A model generated the notes under the pieces. The model was not told the origin of the DNA, made no database searches, and saw only the letters and a program-made list of their open reading frames with translations. The translations under genes and the position numbers were made by a program. 5,969 nt of DNA from Oligoflexia bacterium (GTDB taxonomy: Bacteria > Bdellovibrionota > UBA1018): positions 1 to 5,969 of the forward strand of contig JANXTV010000422.1 of the NCBI GenBank assembly GCA_025352185.1, written 5' to 3'. Shown here piece by piece: positions 1-5,404 of the stretch. The stretch's first letter is position 1. Each line of letters opens with the position of its first letter.

Positions 1-26
1 CCTCCCCCTTAAGTGTTTTCCGAAAA

Positions 27-299
27 TTAATTCGGTGCTTTACTCGACTTCGAAGACGGCGAAGCGTGGGTCATATACGCCGTAACTCCCGCCGCGACCA
101 TTTCCATTAAGAGCGGGCGCCAGTTTGATTTCATAAACGACGTAAACTGATCGAAGATGGAGTCTCCGTCGAACCCGCCGGACTGCATTGCGCCTCCTCG
201 GTTCGGGGTGGTCATGGCGGACGTTTCGCTGCCGCCTTCCGTGGAACCAGAGGTGGATCGAGATGAAGACGGGGAAGAGGTATTTTTTTGGTTAGACAT
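27..299 (-). CDS. Small Ser-rich protein with one hydrophobic C-terminal segment, unknown function
   Basis: A 90-residue protein that I do not recognise. Residues 1-42 are low-complexity and rich in Ser, Thr and Gly. Residues 43-61 look like a short amphipathic stretch (FDGDSIFDQFTSFMKSNW), and residues 62-78 form a weak hydrophobic helix (PLLMEMVAAGVTAYMTH) that could be a membrane anchor. A short Ser/Lys tail ends the protein. The ATG has a good ribosome-binding site on the minus strand (AAAGGA about 6 nt upstream), which supports it as a real gene. It lies 54 bp downstream of the PGWGID-motif gene on the same strand and is probably the last gene of the dehydrogenase operon; no terminator is visible before the window edge. 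The anchor layout echoes the other single-helix proteins in this window, so a membrane or envelope role is inferred. No enzymatic motif is visible. Confidence 0.7.
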   Translation of the reverse strand: MSNQKNTSSPSSSRSTSGSTEGGSETSAMTTPNRGGAMQSGGFDGDSIFDQFTSFMKSNWRPLLMEMVAAGVTAYMTHASPSSKSSKAPN

Positions 300-332
300 G
301 AGAGGTCCTTTCGAGGGTGGTTAGTGGAGAGA

Positions 333-346
333 GGTCAGGGGTCAGG
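333..346. repeat. Two tandem copies of GGTCAGG in an intergenic spacer
   Basis: GGTCAGG occurs twice back to back in the 54-bp spacer between the PGWGID-motif gene and the small Ser-rich gene. A related GAGAGGTC also occurs twice, at 300-307 and 329-336. The spacer is purine-rich on the plus strand. It may simply reflect low complexity, and no function is evident. Confidence 0.4.
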
Positions 347-353
347 GCAGTTG

Positions 354-866
354 CTAATCCGTTTCGCTCAGACGGTTGCGGTAGTTCGCGGCGAGGAAGT
401 ATCCTAAAACCCCGAGGCCGGCCGCGACGACCAAGACAGAATTGCGGCGGATTTTTCGGGGCTTTCCTTCGGCCCCGGCGGGATGAAGAAATAAATCCGT
501 CACCGCACTTTCGACGACGTCTACCCGGTCCGCAGCCATGAGCATGAGCCAACGGCGGCGTTTTCCTTCGCCGTATCTATACGCCGACGCGCGGATCGCG
601 CCGCTGAGGCCCCGCGGAGGTTGCATCGTTCCGAAGACCGGGGTGATTCCCGGGCGTTCAGTCGAAACGAAAATCGTTACGTCGGTTTCCTGCTGCTCGG
701 GTGTCTCCCACTTCGCTCCGTTTTCGGCGGGAGTGAAGTGACCGTCTTTCGGGGAGCCGACTCGGCGCTCGGGCGCGGCATCGATACCCCATCCCGGAAT
801 GAGTGATCTTTCGGAAGGTGCAGGATGACGTTCTTTAGCGAGCTCGGATATTTTAGTTTGGTCCAT
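354..866 (-). CDS. Conserved uncharacterised protein with PGWGID motif and C-terminal membrane anchor
   Basis: The product is about 170 residues. The pattern matches a conserved hypothetical family that I recall from several bacterial groups: PGWGID-x3-ERR, then WETPEQQ, then STERPGITPVFGT-x3-PRGLSGAIR, then RWLMLMAADRVDVVE. Family recall is from memory, not a search. These blocks span roughly residues 24-120 counted from the start chosen here. A basic stretch (KPRKIRR) then precedes a glycine-rich hydrophobic helix (SVLVVAAGLGVLGYFLAANY, about residues 142-161), so the C-terminus is probably membrane-anchored with the conserved domain cytoplasmic. An ATG at 872 gives two more residues (MNM...), but GAGG lies only a few nt from it, whereas it lies about 8 nt from the ATG at 866, so I prefer 866. 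The gene starts about 30 bp after the dehydrogenase stop and is probably cotranscribed with it. No catalytic motif is recognised. Confidence 0.8.
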   Translation of the reverse strand: MDQTKISELAKERHPAPSERSLIPGWGIDAAPERRVGSPKDGHFTPAENGAKWETPEQQETDVTIFVSTERPGITPVFGTMQPPRGLSGAIRASAYRYGEGKRRRWLMLMAADRVDVVESAVTDLFLHPAGAEGKPRKIRRNSVLVVAAGLGVLGYFLAANYRNRLSETD

Positions 867-895
867 ATTCATTTCCTCGGAATGGGGTGACGTAA

Positions 896-2083
896 TTAGT
901 GAAGGAACGTGCCCACCGAACCGGTAGTCAGCTGCGAGCTGGCCCGCGGAGGGATGAGGATCGTCTTGATGCAGTTATCGAGCTTATTCGCGAACATATG
1001 GTATCCCTCGGCCACTTCTTCGAGGGGAAGTCGGTGAGTAATAAGCTCCTTAGGATTCAGAGTTCCCGCGAGGACGTGTTCGCAAAGTCGGGGAAGGTAA
1101 CGCTTCACGTTTGCTTGGTTTGCGCGGATCGTAATTCCTTTATTAATAATACTTCCCAGCGGCGTCAGGTTACCGGGAGGGCCGTAAACGCCAACGATCG
1201 AAACGTGCCCGTTTTTACGGACAGAGTTTACCGCCCATTCAAACGCGGTCGCAGACCCGGCCTGGAGCATGAGTTTACCCGTGATGAAGTCGAATTTATT
1301 TCCTTTTGCTTCACATCCGACGGCGTCGATACAGACGTCAGCGCCGAGCCAGTCGGTCATTTGCTTTAAGTGCTGAATAATGTCGTTCACCTGGGTGAAA
1401 TTTACCGTTTCGGCGAAAGCGAATTTTTTCGCGGCTTCAAGACGGTAGTCGATGTGATCCACGACGATCACGCGGTGGGCACCGAAGAGCCACGCGCAGC
1501 GCGCAGCGATTAGCCCGACCGGGCCCGCTCCGAAGACCACGACCGTGTCGCCATTTTTAATCTCGCCCATTTCCGCGGCTTGGTAACCGGTCGGCGTGAT
1601 ATCCGTAAGTAAAAGTGCATTTTCCTCATCCATCCCCTCGGGAATGATCATTGGTCCCACGTCGGCGAACGGAACGCGTACGTATTCCGCTTGGCCACCG
1701 TCGTATCCGCCGCACGTGTGTGAGTAACCATAAATTCCAGTACCCATGGTCGAGCCGGCATTCGTATTATGGCAGTTACCGAATAGTCCCTGTTTACAGA
1801 AGAAGCAGGAACCACAAGAAATATTAAACGGAACGAGCACGCGATCGCCGACCTTAACGTTCGTGACGGTGGCTCCGACTTCTTCGATAATGCCGGTGAA
1901 TTCGTGACCAAAGGTGCATCCGACGCGAGTGTCCGGGAGGAGCCCGTGAAAAATATGGACGTCGGACCCGCAAATCGCCGCGCGGGTGACTTTCACGATT
2001 GCATCGTTGGGATGTTCAATTCGAGGCATCGGCTTTTCTTCGATGCGAACTTTATACGGGCGCTTATAGACAGTCGCGAGCAT
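896..2083 (-). CDS. Zinc-dependent alcohol dehydrogenase, glutathione-independent formaldehyde dehydrogenase type
   Basis: This 395-residue medium-chain dehydrogenase/reductase oxidises an alcohol or aldehyde (formaldehyde or its hydrate is plausible) with a nicotinamide cofactor in the cytoplasm. Likely catalytic zinc ligands are C38 (ICGSD), H60 (GHE) and D161 (LLTDITPTGY). The Asp ligand and the surrounding PTGY are typical of the Pseudomonas-type glutathione-independent formaldehyde dehydrogenase branch. The structural zinc site is intact: C90, C93, C96 and C104. The Rossmann fold shows GAGPVG at 185-190 and D209 at the end of the second strand, favouring NAD over NADP. The C-terminal NCIKTILIP matches the family end, followed by about 16 extra residues. 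The ATG has GGAG about 6 nt upstream. The gene heads a probable three-gene minus-strand operon and lies 147 bp downstream of the hemerythrin gene. The family is certain; the substrate is not. A threonine-dehydrogenase-like or general alcohol substrate is possible. Confidence 0.93.
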   Translation of the reverse strand: MLATVYKRPYKVRIEEKPMPRIEHPNDAIVKVTRAAICGSDVHIFHGLLPDTRVGCTFGHEFTGIIEEVGATVTNVKVGDRVLVPFNISCGSCFFCKQGLFGNCHNTNAGSTMGTGIYGYSHTCGGYDGGQAEYVRVPFADVGPMIIPEGMDEENALLLTDITPTGYQAAEMGEIKNGDTVVVFGAGPVGLIAARCAWLFGAHRVIVVDHIDYRLEAAKKFAFAETVNFTQVNDIIQHLKQMTDWLGADVCIDAVGCEAKGNKFDFITGKLMLQAGSATAFEWAVNSVRKNGHVSIVGVYGPPGNLTPLGSIINKGITIRANQANVKRYLPRLCEHVLAGTLNPKELITHRLPLEEVAEGYHMFANKLDNCIKTILIPPRASSQLTTGSVGTFLH

Positions 2084-2154
2084 GGTGATCTCCGGGGTGA
2101 TTTCTAATATCGGAATGAACGAAGCAATTCTTATACCGGGGTGGAACGGGGTAA

Positions 2155-2215
2155 GGCGGGCCGACTTCGATTCTGGGCGGCGAACTCGCCGGGCCCGCCG
2201 CCTAGAATCGGAAGT
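2155..2215 (-). terminator. Strong hairpin after the hemerythrin gene; terminator-like but without a U-tract
   Basis: Positions 2168-2182 (CGATTCTGGGCGGCG) pair with 2196-2210 over 15 positions, with one G-U pair. The stem extends four more pairs (2164-2167 with 2212-2215) past a bulged G at 2211. The loop is 2183-2195. The hairpin starts about 15 nt after the hemerythrin stop codon, where a terminator belongs, but no T-run follows on either strand. A second pairing is possible: GGCGGGCC at 2155-2162 is perfectly complementary to 2192-2199, which overlaps the loop and one arm. It may be a U-less terminator, an RNA-stability element, or a leader structure for the dehydrogenase. Confidence 0.45.
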
Positions 2216-2230
2216 GAGAATTCGAATGTG

Positions 2231-2767
2231 TTAGAGCGATTTTCGAAGTTCCAAACTCGAGAGGTTTTTCGAAAATCGGGGCGGCATGAGATTTTGGATC
2301 ATGTCGAAGGTCGTACCGATGATCGATTCTTCCTTAATTTTCGGTTTTAATGCTTCGAAGGCGACTCCAATCTGTTCGGCTTCATCGTCAGAAAACACGT
2401 TCCGAGCCGCAGCGAAAAGAGTCGTCTCTTCCTCCTGAATATGGTGTTCGAGCGCCTTCTTCAGGGATTCGGCGGTCGACTTCCATCCCGCGCCGACCTT
2501 TCCCGTAACTTGCAGGGTACGCAGAAGTCCTTCGGCCGCGGCGTGCTCGGCGTATCCATGCCAGACTTCTTTCTTTTCCTGATTCACGGAGCGTAAGGCG
2601 TTATAGAAAACGGCTTCTTCCGCGCGCGAGTGGGGGATGAGCGCGTCCCGAATTTCTGTCACGAGTTCGTTCCGCGATTTCGAATCATCCTCGGAGAGCG
2701 TGAGGAGTCGGGAGAGGAGAGCTTTAACTTCCAGGTGGTCCTTCTTTAATGCGTCATAGATCTTCAT
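2231..2767 (-). CDS. Hemerythrin HHE-domain protein
   Basis: A 178-residue cytoplasmic helical protein with the hemerythrin-type metal-binding pattern: H11 in helix 1, H46-x3-E50 in helix 2, H75 (followed by E79) in helix 3, and H109-x3-E113 in helix 4. These residues would bind a di-iron centre that handles oxygen, NO or peroxide, or senses iron; the stand-alone HHE family is diverse and the exact role is not readable here. The domain fills roughly residues 1-125. The remaining 50 residues form a helical tail with a polar end (FDMIQNLMPPRFSKNLSSLE) that I do not recognise. The ATG is preceded by AAAGG about 8 nt upstream. The gene is divergent from the plus-strand membrane-protein operon across a 172-bp spacer, and a hairpin lies just after its stop codon. 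There are no transmembrane segments and no fused sensor domain. Confidence 0.9.
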   Translation of the reverse strand: MKIYDALKKDHLEVKALLSRLLTLSEDDSKSRNELVTEIRDALIPHSRAEEAVFYNALRSVNQEKKEVWHGYAEHAAAEGLLRTLQVTGKVGAGWKSTAESLKKALEHHIQEEETTLFAAARNVFSDDEAEQIGVAFEALKPKIKEESIIGTTFDMIQNLMPPRFSKNLSSLELRKSL

Positions 2768-2781
2768 GGGTCTGCCTTTCG

Positions 2782-2842
2782 CTAGGGGTGAAATGGACTT
2801 ACTTCGTAAAGAGCAAAGCTCGTACCAGGCCTAGGGGCGAAA
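2782..2842. repeat. Imperfect direct repeat CTAGGGGYGAAA in the divergent spacer
   Basis: CTAGGGGTGAAA (2782-2793) and CTAGGGGCGAAA (2831-2842) differ at one of 12 positions and are 49 bp apart. Both lie in the spacer upstream of the hemerythrin gene, so they could be binding sites for a regulator. Two short copies are weak evidence. Between them are small palindromes, for example GAGC-AAA-GCTC at 2811-2821. Confidence 0.3.
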
Positions 2843-2868
2843 AGAGACAGTCGCGTACGGCACTCTTC

Positions 2869-2898
2869 TTGCGAATGATTCACTCGAATTACTTAAAT
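2869..2898 (+). promoter_or_regulatory. Candidate promoter of the membrane-protein operon
   Basis: TTGCGA (2869-2874) and TTAAAT (2893-2898) are separated by 18 bp; each matches four of six positions of a vegetative promoter. The -10-like box lies about 40 bp before the ATG at 2940. This is a modest match in a relatively AT-rich part of the divergent spacer and is the best candidate I can find. A stress sigma factor with other preferences may be used instead. Confidence 0.3.
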
Positions 2899-2939
2899 GG
2901 CAGAAAAGTTTAACCACCGAATCAATACGAAGGAAAAAT

Positions 2940-3473
2940 ATGTCGAAAAATAAAATGACCTCCTCCTCCTTGCATGCGGTGTCACCGATTAACGGTGTGC
3001 CCACTAACGAGAGTCTCCGCGTACCGCTCGCCGAGGTGATTGGGAAAACGGGTGGAATGCATGAGGGCGCCCTCGATAAGCAAACGAAAGCGGCTGCTCG
3101 CCCCGCCGTCGGCGATTCGGGAGCCAAAAAGGCTATGAAGAAGCACTGGAAAAAAGCCGTGCCGGCGATACTAGCCGTGGGGGTGGGCGCGGTTCTGCTC
3201 ACCATGCGGGGAAAGCGAAAGCCCTCCGCCTCGAGTCGGACGTCCCCGACCCCATCGGTAGAGAAAGCTCGGGCGGTCGTAAAAAAACTCACTTCGGTTC
3301 CGAAGCGGGCGGTTTCCGCACTGAAGAAGACGCAGGCTGGTTTAAAAACTTCGCCGAAAAAAGCAAGGAAGGCCTCGGTCTCGAAAAAAATGGGGGCCAC
3401 CCTAAATAAATTGGCGCGCGAAAAGAAAAACGAATCCCGGCACTCGACCCGGGGTCGCCTAAAAACACTCTGA
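2940..3473 (+). CDS. Membrane-anchored protein with a histone-H1-like basic tail, unknown function
   Basis: This 177-residue protein has no recognised catalytic domain. Residues 1-60 are polar. A basic stretch (KKAMKKHWKK, 63-72) precedes one hydrophobic helix at about 73-89 (AVPAILAVGVGAVLLTM). Residues 90-177 are a low-complexity tail with 28 Lys/Arg against three Glu, in a Lys/Ala/Ser/Pro pattern (for example SPKKARKASVSKK) like histone-H1-type proteins. A membrane-tethered binder of nucleic acid, ribosomes or acidic envelope polymers is an inference from composition. Both sides of the helix are basic, so topology is ambiguous. The ATG has AAGGA about 6 nt upstream. It is the first gene of a three-gene operon, 25 bp before the Holin-X/YqjE-type gene. 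In E. coli a YqjD-type membrane protein precedes YqjE, so this gene may hold a similar position without clear sequence similarity. Confidence 0.82.
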   Translation: MSKNKMTSSSLHAVSPINGVPTNESLRVPLAEVIGKTGGMHEGALDKQTKAAARPAVGDSGAKKAMKKHWKKAVPAILAVGVGAVLLTMRGKRKPSASSRTSPTPSVEKARAVVKKLTSVPKRAVSALKKTQAGLKTSPKKARKASVSKKMGATLNKLAREKKNESRHSTRGRLKTL

Positions 3474-3498
3474 ATACGAAAGGTAGAAAGGTACACTC

Positions 3499-3891
3499 AT
3501 GATTACTTCTGAAAAAGATTCACTGAAATCAGTTCTGACGGAGGTGGGGGCGAGTGCAAAGGATCTCGTTCTCGGCGAAGTCGATCTCGTAAAAGCTGAG
3601 GTGAAGGATGCGGCGAAGCAGCTCACCCGGCATCTTGCCGAAACGATCAGTTTCTCCTTCCTCCTGGGAATGAGTATTCTTCCGTTCCTCGCCTTCCTCA
3701 TTATCGGTGGGGGTGAACTCATGAACGGCCAGTACTGGCTAAGTTCACTACTCGTGGCGGTTCTTACCGCCGGTATCGGGGGCACGTTAGCCTACCGGAG
3801 TTATCAGCAGTTAAAAGAAAAGGTAGATCTGCCTAAAACGAAAACCAGCGTCGATCACACGATCGAAGCTTCGAAACGGAGCGTCGCATGA
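3499..3891 (+). CDS. Holin-X / YqjE-type phage-holin-superfamily membrane protein
   Basis: This 130-residue protein fits the putative Holin-X (YqjE, DUF1469) family. A charged amphipathic helix (about residues 8-48, with LVLGEVDLVKAEVKDAAKQL typical of the family) is followed by two transmembrane helices, about 51-71 and 80-98, and a short polar tail. The family name reflects a distant link to holins; chromosomal members such as E. coli YqjE are inner-membrane proteins tied to stress or stationary phase, and no lysis role is implied here. There is no endolysin or other phage gene nearby. A purine-rich AGAAAGG lies about 7 nt before the ATG. The stop codon overlaps the start of the next gene in ATGA (3888-3891), implying translational coupling and probably coordinated amounts of the two products. 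Recognition is from architecture and motif, not a search. Confidence 0.85.
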   Translation: MITSEKDSLKSVLTEVGASAKDLVLGEVDLVKAEVKDAAKQLTRHLAETISFSFLLGMSILPFLAFLIIGGGELMNGQYWLSSLLVAVLTAGIGGTLAYRSYQQLKEKVDLPKTKTSVDHTIEASKRSVA

Positions 3892-4373
3892 GCGAGAATT
3901 TAAATGAGATTAACGAGCTAAAGGTCGCGGAAGATTCCGTAGCCGCAAAGACCGAACGATTTACCCAGGCCGTCGGTCACCTCGAAGAAATCGTCGACGA
4001 AAAGGTGGAGCGCGCAAAGGAAGTCGTCGAAAAGGTGAAAAGACCTTTCGAAGCCGTCCATGACTTCGCATTAAAGGCGCGCGACACCGGGGCCCACCTC
4101 TCGGAGAAAGCGGAAGCGTCGTTTTTGCGGATAAAGAAGGAAGCGAAAGAGGATCCAGTCTCGTTCGGAGTGGGCGCCTTTTTCGGGGGCGTATTTATCA
4201 TCTCGATGATCGTCGTCGTACGGGAACTCATTCGCGCAAAATCTGCCGGGAGCGGCTCCGACAATTTCGCCTCCGTTAACGGAGCGAATTACGACCGCGA
4301 CTCCTACTTAGAGGCGGACTCCTTTCCCGAAACCGATCGATTCGGTGGTTCTACTTCCTCCGAAGTTGCCTAG
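3888..4373 (+). CDS. YqjD-like coiled-coil protein with glycine-rich membrane anchor
   Basis: This 161-residue protein begins with a long charged helix (about residues 8-88, rich in Lys, Glu and Ala, with VDEKVERAKEVVEKVKRPFE suggesting a coiled coil). The motif KEDPVSFGVGAFFGG then leads into one transmembrane helix (about 91-111). That glycine-spaced anchor after a D-P motif resembles the C-terminal anchors of YqjD/ElaB (DUF883) proteins, which bind ribosomes at the inner membrane in E. coli. Here the helix is followed by an acidic, Ser/Gly/Asn-rich tail of about 50 residues that those proteins lack, so the assignment is by resemblance only. Translation is probably coupled to the upstream Holin-X-type gene through the ATGA overlap. 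The TAG stop lies 3 bp from the stop of the convergent nuclease gene, leaving no room for a separate terminator. Confidence 0.82.
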   Translation: MSENLNEINELKVAEDSVAAKTERFTQAVGHLEEIVDEKVERAKEVVEKVKRPFEAVHDFALKARDTGAHLSEKAEASFLRIKKEAKEDPVSFGVGAFFGGVFIISMIVVVRELIRAKSAGSGSDNFASVNGANYDRDSYLEADSFPETDRFGGSTSSEVA

Positions 4374-4376
4374 GGA

Positions 4377-5288
4377 TTACCGGCCGGGCTCACGAGCGAG
4401 GACAAAAAGGTCGTCGAGCGTGTTCTGCGGGATGATACGATCTGCGAAACCCGTTTTATGTTTTACTCGGTAATTCCGTTTTGCCTGGTTCGAGTGAAAC
4501 GTTTCGAGGGTTTCTAGGTCTGCCTCGATCACCGCGCGGTCGAAGGGGGTTAAGCATTTTCGTTTTGCGAGGCGGGTGAAAGAGTTGAGCAGGGTGGACG
4601 CCGTTCCGTTAAAAAATTGCTTCAGCCGGCGATACGCTATTCTCCGCTCGAGTTCGGTTAGGTGAGGGGAGTAGGGAACCGAAAAAGTGGTGAGCCTCCG
4701 CCGATTTAAAAGAATCGGGGGGAGTTCTGCGAGTGCGGGATGATCTCGCGATTCGGTCCAGAGGAGACGGAGGAGGGCCCGGAAAGTCCGGAGAGAAAGT
4801 CCGATCCCTTTGAAGGAGCCGTAGATATCCGGGTAGGCTTCATTCGGCGACATTCCGTGGTGGATCTCGATGCCCTGCGCATCGTTACGCAGGTGGAAGA
4901 ATGCGTACGTGTGGGAGAGCGTGTTCGCGACGTTAAAGGGTGGGCGGTGTTCGCGGAGTAAGGAATTTTCGGCGAGGAGCGCGGCGGTTTCAGTGGGTTT
5001 TTCGTCCCACTCGATTTCGTGGATTTTCGCTAGGAGGCGCAGTGTCTTCGAACTCGCGTTCTCGGGCGCGGCGCGGGCGTAGGACCGCACTCGGACGCGT
5101 AGGTTTTTTGCTTTTCCAACGTAGAGGAGTTCAGATCCGGCGCCGCGCATGCGGTAGACGCCCGGTACCGTGGGAATATCGGAAAAAAATTCGCGGGTGA
5201 ATCGATCGGCGAGGGGATTACGGTAGGGGATCAGTGCGAGCTGCAGCGGGGGACCGAGGTGGAAGAGTTCGAGCTGGCGGTCGTGCAT
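4377..5288 (-). CDS. GIY-YIG endonuclease related to UvrC N-terminal half / Cho
   Basis: This 303-residue protein contains a GIY-YIG nuclease domain at about residues 38-122 with every UvrC-type catalytic residue visible: Y45 (PGVYR), Y56 and K59 (YVGKAKNL), R66, Y70, E107 (LLAENSLL) and N119 (RPPFNV). UvrC cuts the 3' side of a DNA lesion with this domain; Cho is a stand-alone relative that does the same. Residues 155-245 follow the UvrC/Cho middle region (YGSFKGIGLSLRTFRALLRL, then a Phe-Phe-Asn-Gly motif at 225-228), but the cysteine cluster found there in UvrC is absent: the only Cys is C245. The UVR, RNase-H-like and helix-hairpin-helix domains of full UvrC are missing. The ATG has only a weak ribosome-binding site (GAG in the loop of a small hairpin). 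It is convergent with the plus-strand operon. Nuclease identity is firm; a role in excision repair is inferred. Confidence 0.88.
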   Translation of the reverse strand: MHDRQLELFHLGPPLQLALIPYRNPLADRFTREFFSDIPTVPGVYRMRGAGSELLYVGKAKNLRVRVRSYARAAPENASSKTLRLLAKIHEIEWDEKPTETAALLAENSLLREHRPPFNVANTLSHTYAFFHLRNDAQGIEIHHGMSPNEAYPDIYGSFKGIGLSLRTFRALLRLLWTESRDHPALAELPPILLNRRRLTTFSVPYSPHLTELERRIAYRRLKQFFNGTASTLLNSFTRLAKRKCLTPFDRAVIEADLETLETFHSNQAKRNYRVKHKTGFADRIIPQNTLDDLFVLAREPGR

Positions 5289-5308
5289 TCTGGTCTCAGC
5301 CTACCAGA
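5289..5308 (-). promoter_or_regulatory. Small hairpin abutting the nuclease start codon
   Basis: TCTGGT (5289-5294) pairs with ACCAGA (5303-5308) around an 8-nt loop, directly next to the ATG of the nuclease gene. On the transcript the loop carries the only purine-rich Shine-Dalgarno-like bases (AGG and GAG). It could modulate translation initiation. Six base pairs is short, so chance is quite possible. Confidence 0.25.
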
Positions 5309-5336
5309 GGAATCGGGAGTCGCGAATAGCTAGTGA

Positions 5337-5395
5337 ACGGCGAGAACTCGGAATGAACGCGGAAGCACTCCCCGTTCGTCCCGAGTTCTCGCCGT
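5337..5395 (-). terminator. Long perfect-arm hairpin between two minus-strand genes
   Basis: ACGGCGAGAACTCGG (5337-5351) and CCGAGTTCTCGCCGT (5381-5395) are perfect 15-bp inverted arms. Inside, after one mismatch, 5353-5359 pairs with 5373-5379 (one G-U) and two more G-C pairs are possible, so nearly the whole 59 nt can fold into one stem. It begins about 10 nt after the stop codon of the small membrane-protein gene, so it probably ends or stabilises that transcript. No T-run follows on either strand, so it is not a textbook intrinsic terminator. Confidence 0.55.
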
Positions 5396-5404
5396 CCGAT
5401 CCCT

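Noticed and set aside
899..1369. A 156-codon plus-strand open frame inside the dehydrogenase gene
   Set aside because: It is antisense to a firmly identified enzyme, has no recognisable motif, and is explained by GC-rich coding of the opposite strand.
2831..3496. A 221-codon open frame on the minus strand opposite the basic-tailed membrane protein
   Set aside because: It is antisense to a gene with a good ribosome-binding site and coherent domains. Its Phe/Arg/Ala/Ser-rich composition is what a Lys/Glu-rich gene gives when read backwards, and it shows no family motif.
3499..3891. Possible phage lysis gene, because of the holin-superfamily label
   Set aside because: No endolysin, spanin or other phage gene is nearby. 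The operon context and amphipathic N-terminus fit chromosomal YqjE-type proteins.
4740..5200. Several short plus-strand open frames (70-86 codons) opposite the GIY-YIG gene
   Set aside because: They overlap each other and the real nuclease gene. Their Arg/Gly/Ser-rich compositions lack motifs.
2110..5359. A 12-mer TCGGAATGAACG shared by two intergenic regions (2110-2121 and 5348-5359)
   Set aside because: One such pair is about what chance gives in 6 kb, and the second copy lies within a hairpin arm and loop with a different context.
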